A DNA stretch of 14,718 nt from Pseudonocardiales bacterium (GTDB lineage Bacteria > Actinomycetota > Actinomycetes > Mycobacteriales > Jatrophihabitantaceae): positions 1 to 14,718 of the forward strand of contig JAODNL010000668.1 in assembly GCA_025465405.1 (NCBI GenBank), written 5' to 3'. Shown here one piece after another: positions 1-5,194 of this stretch (position 1 is the first letter of the stretch; every line of letters starts with the position of its first letter). The notes beneath the pieces were generated by a model. It was not told the DNA's origin. It did no database searches and saw only the letters and a program-made list of their open reading frames with translations. Position numbers and translations under genes: made by a program.

Positions 1-347
1 TCGACCGCTACTCCTTCGGCCGGCCGCTCGCGTCGTACCAGGCGCTCAAGCATCGGGTCGCCGACATGAAGATGTGGCTGGAAGCCTCGCACGGCACGAC
101 CGCGGCGGCAGCGCGGGCGGTGCAGGACCGCGGCCCGGAGGCGGCCGAGTTGGTGAGTGTGGCCAAGTCCTACGTCGGGCAGCGGGCGACCGACATCATC
201 CAGGACTGTGTACAGATGCACGGCGGAATCGGCGTGACCTGGGAGCACGACATCCATCTCTACTTGCGCCGCGCCACCGTGGATCGAGTGACGTGGGGTA
301 CGCCGGCCGAACACCGAGAGCGGTTGGCCACGATCCTCGGGCTCTAG
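1..347 (+). CDS. Acyl-CoA dehydrogenase, C-terminal part (5' end outside window)
   Basis: The reading frame is open from base 3 and ends at the TAG at 345-347, leaving about 114 C-terminal residues. The frame reads DRYSFGRPLASYQALKHRVADM and later QMHGGIGVTWEHDIHLYLRRA, both typical of the C-terminal helical domain of acyl-CoA dehydrogenases, which oxidise acyl-CoA to enoyl-CoA using FAD. Where medium-chain acyl-CoA dehydrogenase carries its catalytic glutamate (the YEGTS region), this protein reads VTWGTP, so that residue is Trp. This fits the non-catalytic partner of a heteromeric dehydrogenase. The next gene, 27 bp downstream on the same strand, is a second family member, and the two were probably co-transcribed. 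The N-terminus and FAD-binding middle domain are not visible. The family call is firm; the subunit role is inference. Confidence 0.93.
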   Translation, partial: DRYSFGRPLASYQALKHRVADMKMWLEASHGTTAAAARAVQDRGPEAAELVSVAKSYVGQRATDIIQDCVQMHGGIGVTWEHDIHLYLRRATVDRVTWGTPAEHRERLATILGL

Positions 348-374
348 GGCTCGGATCCGGACAAGGAGTCAGAC

Positions 375-1646
375 ATGGCAGCACCGACGATGGCCGGCGA
401 GTTCGAGGACGTCGAGTCGTTCCGGCTTCGCGCTCGCGAGTGGATTGCGGCCAACCTTCCGCCGGCCCGCAGCTCGTCGACCGACGAGGGCGAGGACATG
501 ATGGGCTCGGACTTCGACGACGAGGCCTGGATCCGGGCCCGGGAACTACAGAAACTGCTCTACAGCGGTGGCTTCGCCGGGCTGTGCTACCCGAAGCAGT
601 ACGGGGGCCAGGGCCTGACCCCGGCTCACCAAAAGGCCTTCAACGACGAGGTTGCGGGTTACGAGATGCCGTTGCTCCTGAACACGCCGACCTTCACGAT
701 CTGCGGGCCGACGATCCTGGAGATGGCCAACGAGAACCAGAAGCAGGAGCACCTGGCGGCGGCCATCCGAGGCGAAGAGGTGTTCGTGCAGTTCCTGTCC
801 GAGCCCAGCGGTGGCTCCGACCTGGCCGGGGCCATCACCCGCGCCACTCGTGACGGCGACGTGTTCGTGCTCAACGGTTCGAAGATTTGGAGCTCGGGGG
901 CCTACGCCGCCGACTACGCGCTGTGCCTGGCCCGTACCGACTGGGATGCCCCCAAGCACCGCGGGCTCACCATGTTCCTGCTCAAGGTGCACCAGCCGGG
1001 CGTCGAGATCCGCCGCATCAAGCAGGTGAACGGCAACAACGAGTTCTGCGAGGAGTTCTTCGACGACGTCGAGGTTCCGGTCGAGAATGTCGTGGGCGAG
1101 ATCAACGGCGGCTGGGCCGTCGCCTCGCGGCAGCTGTTCCACGAGCGCAATGCCGTTGGCGGCGGATCGCCCTACGAGAGCGGCAACCGCGGCGGTCTCC
1201 GGCGCGGTGCGCCGGCCGCGACCCTGATCGACCTGGCCCGCCGCACCGGTCGCGACCGGGACCGGCACGTGCGCGAGCTCATCGCCGAGGCGCACGCGAT
1301 CACCAAGGTGCAGCAGCACCTCATCGATCGCGTCGTGACCGGCATGCGCACCGAGAACCTACCGCCGACGTCGGGCTCGATCATCCGGTTGTTCAGCGGA
1401 GAGAGCGCGAGCCGTCGAGCCGAGATCGGGCTCGACGTAGCTGGCCTGCAAGGGGTCTTCTCGGCGCCGGGTCACACTGGCGACCGCGAGAACGGCGAGG
1501 CGTTCATCTTCCGTCAGGCCGGCTCGCTCGGCGGTGGCTCGACCGAGATGGCGCGCAACATCATCTCCGAGCGGGTGCTCGGTATGCCGCGCGAGGTCGC
1601 GGCGGACCGTGACGTGGCTTTCAACCAGGTTCGTCGCGGGCGGTAG
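375..1646 (+). CDS. Acyl-CoA dehydrogenase, probable catalytic subunit of a heteromeric pair
   Basis: A 423-residue flavoprotein, close to the usual length of the family. The ATG is preceded by AAGGAG at 363-368 with a 6-nt spacer. The helical N-terminal domain spans about residues 1-130. The FAD/substrate beta domain starts near residue 138 with FLSEPSGGSDLAG and continues to NGSKIWSSGA. The C-terminal domain ends with LGGGSTEMARNIISERVLG. Aligned by eye with YEGTSEIQRNII, the medium-chain-type catalytic Glu is Gly at about residue 387. A Glu directly before Arg in helix G (FHERNAVG, Glu257) lies where isovaleryl- and long-chain-type enzymes carry their base. In the actinobacterial steroid FadE heteromers one subunit supplies the base, so this gene plus the one before it probably form such a complex. 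The reaction is acyl-CoA to 2-enoyl-CoA. The substrate is unknown, and a steroid or terpenoid side chain is only a guess. Confidence 0.94.
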   Translation: MAAPTMAGEFEDVESFRLRAREWIAANLPPARSSSTDEGEDMMGSDFDDEAWIRARELQKLLYSGGFAGLCYPKQYGGQGLTPAHQKAFNDEVAGYEMPLLLNTPTFTICGPTILEMANENQKQEHLAAAIRGEEVFVQFLSEPSGGSDLAGAITRATRDGDVFVLNGSKIWSSGAYAADYALCLARTDWDAPKHRGLTMFLLKVHQPGVEIRRIKQVNGNNEFCEEFFDDVEVPVENVVGEINGGWAVASRQLFHERNAVGGGSPYESGNRGGLRRGAPAATLIDLARRTGRDRDRHVRELIAEAHAITKVQQHLIDRVVTGMRTENLPPTSGSIIRLFSGESASRRAEIGLDVAGLQGVFSAPGHTGDRENGEAFIFRQAGSLGGGSTEMARNIISERVLGMPREVAADRDVAFNQVRRGR

Positions 1647-1653
1647 GGCCGGG

Positions 1654-2166
1654 TCAAGGGCTGGGTACTCCGGTGCCGTACAGCCCCTGCCCGGCAAGTA
1701 CCTCATCGAGCGTCATTTCGGGAACGGTGTAGGTGGACCGGACCAGGAACTGGACCAGGACGCCGTTGGCCTGCTTGGGGTGTACGAACAGCTGGCGCCA
1801 GGTGTCATCGGTCCCGAACGGCGCGTAGCCGCGCTCGGTGAGCACAGCGAACGCGCGCGCGACGTCGTCGGTCAAGAACGTCACGTGGTGCACCCCGCCC
1901 TGGGGGTGGCGCCGCAGAAAGGTGTCGAGAAACGTCGACCCACCGAGCGGCTCGATCAATTCGACGCACATCGCTCGGGCGAACTCCAGGCGCACGGTGC
2001 GCCACCCGATCTCCGGGTTGTCGGCGCCGAGCCGAAACGAGCCGCCCATGGCGTCGATCCATAGGGGCAACAGATCGCGGATCCGCGGTGTGGCAAGGGC
2101 AAAGTGGTCGAAGCTTGCGTCCACCAGGCTGGCCAGCTCGTCCGGCTTATCCGGCATCGAGATCAT
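1654..2166 (-). CDS. VOC-superfamily protein, methylmalonyl-CoA epimerase-like
   Basis: A 170-residue protein convergent with the dehydrogenase gene, 7 bp between stops. The start at 2166 is chosen because GGGAGG (complement of 2175-2180) precedes it with an 8-nt spacer. An ATG at 2220 would add 18 residues but has no ribosome-binding site. Two beta-alpha-beta-beta-beta modules are visible. DHFALATP (His21), VELIEPLGG (Glu69), GVHHVTFLTDD (His93/94) and HPKQANGVLVQFLV match the layout of methylmalonyl-CoA epimerase (DH, ELLEP, GIHH, GVLVEL). The last metal ligand and catalytic Glu of the epimerase is Gln139 here. It may therefore be a lyase, a dehydratase or a binding protein rather than an epimerase. 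It is transcribed divergently from a second VOC gene, which suggests related chemistry. Family firm, reaction unknown. Confidence 0.88.
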   Translation of the reverse strand: MISMPDKPDELASLVDASFDHFALATPRIRDLLPLWIDAMGGSFRLGADNPEIGWRTVRLEFARAMCVELIEPLGGSTFLDTFLRRHPQGGVHHVTFLTDDVARAFAVLTERGYAPFGTDDTWRQLFVHPKQANGVLVQFLVRSTYTVPEMTLDEVLAGQGLYGTGVPSP

Positions 2167-2183
2167 CCGTTGAGCCTCCCGTA

Positions 2184-2206
2184 TATCGATGCTACTGTGC
2201 GATAAT
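2184..2206. promoter_or_regulatory. Divergent promoter region between two VOC genes (tentative)
   Basis: The 85 bp between the two divergent starts (2166 and 2252) are AT-richer than the flanks. GATAAT at 2201-2206 is a good -10 hexamer for the rightward gene, though no clear -35 lies 16-19 bp upstream. TATCG at 2184-2188 and CGATA at 2200-2204 form a short inverted repeat over the same stretch and could be part of an operator. The arms are only 5 bp, so chance is possible. Confidence 0.3.
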
Positions 2207-2251
2207 TCTCGAACCATCATAGGCGAAAATAGCCGACCGTCGGAGGTAAAA

Positions 2252-3196
2252 GTGCATCAGCAAGCCAAGAAGACCGGCGATTTCGGCATCGGCCAGATGA
2301 TCCACTCGGTTCACATGACCGACGACGTCCCGGAGCTGAACCGGTTCTACGAGGAGGTGTTCGGCGGGCTGCTGTATCTGGGCGTCGACGAGCCGAACTG
2401 GTTGCCGGTCGAGGACCGCTGGGCCGGTCTGCTGCAGATCGGCGACCTGTGCATCGAGACCATGGCGCCGAATGTGCCCGTCGATGCCACCAAGCCGGTG
2501 GGCAAGTTCTACACGCGCTTCGGCAAGCACTTGCACTCGGTCGGCTACCGCGTCGACGACCTCACCGGCCTCGGCGACCACATGATCGCCGAGGGGGTCT
2601 ACATCGGGCGGCCGGGCGGCGGCAGGGTCGAGCGGATGTCAGAGATCGGCGACAACCCGTACTTCTACCCGAGCCCGCGCGACACCAGCGGTCTGATGAT
2701 CGAGATGTGCGCGACCGACATGCCTGACGACCCGCGCCTGCTCGACACCTGGACCTCGCAGGTCAAGATGTGGGAGAACGGCCACCCCCTGACTATTCTC
2801 GGGCTGGCCTACGTCACGCTCGGCGTCAAGGACGTGAACGAGGCTTTCGACGTCTACGTCAAGCGGCTCCAGGCGGTTCCGGTCGCCGAAGGGATCGACG
2901 ACCCGGAGCGCTGCCGGTACCACCTCGTTCAGCTCGGCGACTGCCTGCTGCGGCTGGCCCAGCCGCTCGACGCCGACTCACTGCTCGGTCAGCACGTGCA
3001 GAAGTGGGGCAACACCATCTACGGCATCACCCTGGCGGTGCGCGATCTGGACTCGGCCGAGGCGTGGCTGACCAAGAAGGGCATCCGCACCGAGTGGCTC
3101 AGCCCGCAGCGGCTGGCCGCGAATCCGGACGACTGTCACGGGGCGCCGTTCTTCTTCTCCACCGAGGTGATTCCGAACGACCCGTTCGACCGCTAG
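2252..3196 (+). CDS. Two-domain VOC (glyoxalase/extradiol dioxygenase fold) protein
   Basis: A 314-residue protein starting at GTG 2252, with GGAGG at 2242-2246 and a 5-nt spacer. An in-frame ATG at 2189 would add 21 residues but overlaps the presumed promoter. Residues 14-155 form a first VOC unit with candidate metal ligands His18/His21, Glu69 (CIETM), His93/His95 (GKHLHSVGY) and Glu151 (LMIEMC). Residues 183-305 form a second unit (LGLAYVTLGVKD, CLLRLAQPL, IYGITLAVRDLD) in which none of those positions is His or Glu. Only the first half is therefore expected to bind a metal, and the second probably has a structural or substrate-pocket role. Such proteins can be extradiol dioxygenases, lyases or isomerases. 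The specific reaction is not recognisable. The gene lies between a divergent VOC gene and a crotonase gene, in keeping with a catabolic role. Confidence 0.87.
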   Translation: MHQQAKKTGDFGIGQMIHSVHMTDDVPELNRFYEEVFGGLLYLGVDEPNWLPVEDRWAGLLQIGDLCIETMAPNVPVDATKPVGKFYTRFGKHLHSVGYRVDDLTGLGDHMIAEGVYIGRPGGGRVERMSEIGDNPYFYPSPRDTSGLMIEMCATDMPDDPRLLDTWTSQVKMWENGHPLTILGLAYVTLGVKDVNEAFDVYVKRLQAVPVAEGIDDPERCRYHLVQLGDCLLRLAQPLDADSLLGQHVQKWGNTIYGITLAVRDLDSAEAWLTKKGIRTEWLSPQRLAANPDDCHGAPFFFSTEVIPNDPFDR

Positions 3197-3200
3197 CCGA

Positions 3201-3217
3201 CCCGGCGGCAGGCCGGG
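3201..3217 (+). terminator. Hairpin after the two-domain VOC gene
   Basis: CCCGGC (3201-3206) and GCCGGG (3212-3217) can pair with a 5-nt loop, beginning 4 bp after the TAG at 3194-3196. There is no T-run after it, as is common for actinobacterial terminators, so it may be a terminator or an mRNA 3'-end stabiliser. Confidence 0.42.
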
Positions 3218-3223
3218 CGTGTA

Positions 3224-3257
3224 TTGACGCTTGCGGTCGGGGTCGGGGCCGTACCAT
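3224..3257 (+). promoter_or_regulatory. Possible promoter of the crotonase gene
   Basis: TTGACG at 3224-3229 is a good -35 match. The nearest -10-like hexamer is TACCAT at 3252-3257, 22 bp downstream, longer than the usual 16-19 bp. The crotonase start is a further 41 bp down. The hairpin just upstream supports separate transcription, but the spacing makes this call weak. Confidence 0.27.
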
Positions 3258-3298
3258 TCCCTGGAAACTTTCAATCGGTTTGTGGACGAGGAGCCCTA

Positions 3299-4099
3299 GT
3301 GACTCGCGTGGCGACGGAGCCAGCTGTTGTGCTCAGCGAGCCGGTCCCTCGCGTCCGGCTGTTGACGCTCAATCAGCCGAAGCTGCGCAACGCGATGACC
3401 GAGGAGATGACCTCGGCCTGGATCGAGGCCATGGCCAGCGTGCGCGACGACCGCGAGGTGCGCGCCCTCGTCATCACCGGTGCGGGCACCTCGTTCTGCT
3501 CGGGCGCCGACTTGTCCTGGCTCGACCTGGCCCCGGAAGGCGAGCGCACTCCGGATCGGCTGCGCGACAAGATGACGCCCTTCTACCAGGCGTGGCTCGC
3601 TCCGCGGGAGCTGCCTTTCCCGGTGATCGCGGCGATCAATGGCCCGGTGGTGGGCGCCGGCGTGTGCCTCGCGTTGGCCTGCGACCTGCGCTATGCCAGC
3701 CCAAACGCAATGTTCAAGACCCCCTTCATCTATCTGGGCACGCACGGCGGCATGGGCATCACGGCGCTGTTGCCCGAGGTCGTCGGCGATGCGCGGGCCC
3801 GCGAGATGCTGTTCACGGGCCGCGATGTCCACGCCGGAGAGGCGAGCGACTGGGGCCTGGTCTCGCGCGTCCAGGACGATGTCGTGCAGTATTCGATCGA
3901 GATCGCGGCCACCATCGCCTCGGCCGCGCCGATCCCGACGCGGCTGACCAAGAAGGGTCTCGAGCAGGCCAAGGCCGGCCTGGCTGCCGCCATCAACTGG
4001 GAGTCCCTGGCCCAGCCCATCACCCTGGCGACCTCTGATTTGCACGAGGGCATCGCCGCCCGAAAGGCGCGCCGCGAGCCGTTGTTCACCGGTCACTGA
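3299..4099 (+). CDS. Crotonase-superfamily protein (enoyl-CoA hydratase/isomerase family)
   Basis: A 266-residue protein starting at GTG 3299, with GAGGAG at 3288-3293 and a 5-nt spacer. The open frame extends upstream without support. The crotonase fold is shown by the oxyanion-hole segments GAGTSFCSGADLSWL (about residues 61-75) and AAINGPVVGAGVCLALACDLRYAS (111-134). In classical enoyl-CoA hydratase two glutamates activate water. Here the first (QPEILLG in the rat enzyme) reads TPFIYLG, so it is Phe143. The second is kept as Glu169 (AREMLFTG). The GTHGGMG stretch resembles the LGLHPGMG subgroup of actinobacterial EchA proteins. It may hydrate an enoyl-CoA by another arrangement, or act as an isomerase, retro-Claisen enzyme or thioesterase. 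With the nearby dehydrogenases it fits beta-oxidation of a CoA-linked substrate. Confidence 0.9.
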   Translation: MTRVATEPAVVLSEPVPRVRLLTLNQPKLRNAMTEEMTSAWIEAMASVRDDREVRALVITGAGTSFCSGADLSWLDLAPEGERTPDRLRDKMTPFYQAWLAPRELPFPVIAAINGPVVGAGVCLALACDLRYASPNAMFKTPFIYLGTHGGMGITALLPEVVGDARAREMLFTGRDVHAGEASDWGLVSRVQDDVVQYSIEIAATIASAAPIPTRLTKKGLEQAKAGLAAAINWESLAQPITLATSDLHEGIAARKARREPLFTGH

Positions 4100-4104
4100 C
4101 CGGT
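4088..4104. repeat. Inverted repeat across the crotonase stop codon
   Basis: ACCGGTCA (4088-4095) and TGACCGGT (4097-4104) are perfect reverse complements around one central base. The TGA stop lies in the right arm. The one-base centre suits a protein-binding dyad better than an RNA hairpin. ACCGGT is itself a palindrome, so part of the symmetry comes for free. Confidence 0.4.
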
Positions 4105-4231
4105 CGAGTCGACTGATCCGGGCCGAGCAACCCCGTATACCGGACATCTGCCTTTCGTGGGGGCCTCGACACGATGATGCTGTCGCCGGGGGGTGTGATG
4201 CTCGCGCCGGTGCCTCCTGCTGCCGGGATGC

Positions 4232-4267
4232 TTCGTTCGTTGTAGAGTGTGTTAAGCGTCGAACGAA
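4232..4267. promoter_or_regulatory. Inverted repeat in the promoter region of the ArsR-type gene (candidate operator)
   Basis: TTCGTTCG (4232-4239) and CGAACGAA (4260-4267) are perfect 8-bp reverse complements separated by 20 bp. A TANNNT-type -10 candidate, TAGAGT (4243-4248), lies between the arms. The right arm ends 10 bp before the AAGGAG ribosome-binding site of the regulator. A repressor bound here would block its own promoter, a normal arrangement for ArsR-family genes. The repeat is seen directly; its role is inference. The rest of the 193-bp gap (4100-4292) shows no gene. Confidence 0.55.
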
Positions 4268-4292
4268 TTTTCGGTGTAAGGAGACGAGTCAA

Positions 4293-4748
4293 GTGCGATC
4301 TGAAACTGCCACGAGCGGTCCTCGCCGAATGGGTTCGCCCCCCGCTGAGGGACCAATGGACATCCTGCGCGCGCTCAGCGACCCGGTGCGATGGAGCATC
4401 ATCCGCCAACTCGGCGAGGTCGACGAGCTGGCCTGCAGCGTGCTCGAGCACACCCTCAACGTGTCCAAGCCGACGATCTCGTACCACACGAAGATCCTCG
4501 TGCAGGCCGGGCTGATGACGGTACGCAAGGAGGGTCGCAACTTCTTCTACACCCTCAATCCGGCGACCCTGCGGGCCCTCATCGACGAGGTTTGGGCGCT
4601 CGCCCCGAGCCCGGTGCCAGTGCTCGACGGGCACCGAGACTTCCGTCCGGTCGCAGGCGGCCGTCGGCGCAAGGCGGCGCACCCGAACATGCGGGTCGAC
4701 AGCATTGCGGCCGGAGCCGAGCACGATCCGGTGGTCATGACCTGGTAG
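4293..4748 (+). CDS. ArsR-family winged-helix transcriptional regulator
   Basis: A 151-residue protein starting at GTG 4293, with AAGGAG at 4278-4283 and a 9-nt spacer. An ATG at 4356 (MDILRALSDPVRW) begins the conserved domain but has no such site. DILRALSDPVRWSIIRQL is the typical first helix. NVSKPTISYHTKILVQAGL (about residues 56-74) is the recognition helix-turn-helix, and VRKEGRNFFYTLNP is the beta wing. The arsenic-binding ELCVCDL motif is not present: the matching stretch is ELACSVLE with a single Cys, so metal sensing is unlikely. The last 45 residues after the wing are basic and low in recognisable structure. It probably represses its own gene and perhaps the permease operon or crotonase gene nearby, sensing a small molecule or an acyl-CoA. 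That part is inference. Confidence 0.92.
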   Translation: MRSETATSGPRRMGSPPAEGPMDILRALSDPVRWSIIRQLGEVDELACSVLEHTLNVSKPTISYHTKILVQAGLMTVRKEGRNFFYTLNPATLRALIDEVWALAPSPVPVLDGHRDFRPVAGGRRRKAAHPNMRVDSIAAGAEHDPVVMTW

Positions 4749-4764
4749 TTCCACAGCCGTAACT

Positions 4765-4785
4765 TCGGGGAGTCAGCGACCCCGA
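4765..4785 (+). terminator. Hairpin after the ArsR-type gene
   Basis: TCGGGG (4765-4770) pairs with CCCCGA (4780-4785) around a 9-nt loop, 17 bp after the stop codon. No T-run follows. It is a candidate terminator or processing end. Confidence 0.4.
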
Positions 4786-5194
4786 GCCGCGGATCGTAAG
4801 GCAGACGGCTCATCCCGGGTTCGCGCGCACCCGCCGCCGCGCCGTTGCGTAGCAGGCCTCTCGGCCAGGTGGCGTCGCCGATGTCACGTTGTCGTCGGGG
4901 GTCGGGCAAAACTCTCGATCTCGCTCCACTTCACTCGCGGTGTCCAGCTTCTCGGCTGGGCACCGCTTCTTCGTCGTGCCTCCAGGCCGGTCGCCCAGCT
5001 GTGTGCGGGACAGGAACCCAGGTGTTGAGCCGCCTCTAGTGGCCCCCGGCTATTGCGTACACGCATGTGATAGTCCACACTCGCAGGGATCTGTTTCATG
5101 ATTGGGTGACCTTCGAACAATACGACATCGAGCTGGCTCGTTCGACGAATCTGAAGGTGACTGGGCGGCTGTCGCCGAGCGAAAGAGGGACCGC
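4786..5194. other. Long region without a convincing gene upstream of the liv operon
   Basis: About 410 bp in which no frame on either strand shows a recognisable protein, a good ribosome-binding site and the third-base GC pattern of the neighbours together. It probably holds the promoter and leader of the transporter operon. TGCGT-AC-ACGCA at 5054-5065 is a small dyad. TGTGATAGT at 5066-5074, just after it, resembles an extended -10 element, although no -35 is evident. From there the leader to the permease start would be about 110 nt. Neither the promoter nor the dyad is strongly supported. Confidence 0.35.

Noticed and set aside
546..1319. Long antisense frame inside the second acyl-CoA dehydrogenase gene
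   Set aside because: It is a mirror of a firm gene with a skewed composition and no domain. The same applies to the long antisense frames in the LivG, E1 alpha and E1 beta genes.
4547..4909. Minus-strand open frame of about 120 codons over the ArsR end and the following gap
   Set aside because: It overlaps the well-supported ArsR gene, has no recognisable domain and no clear ribosome-binding site. Open antisense frames are common in DNA this GC-rich.
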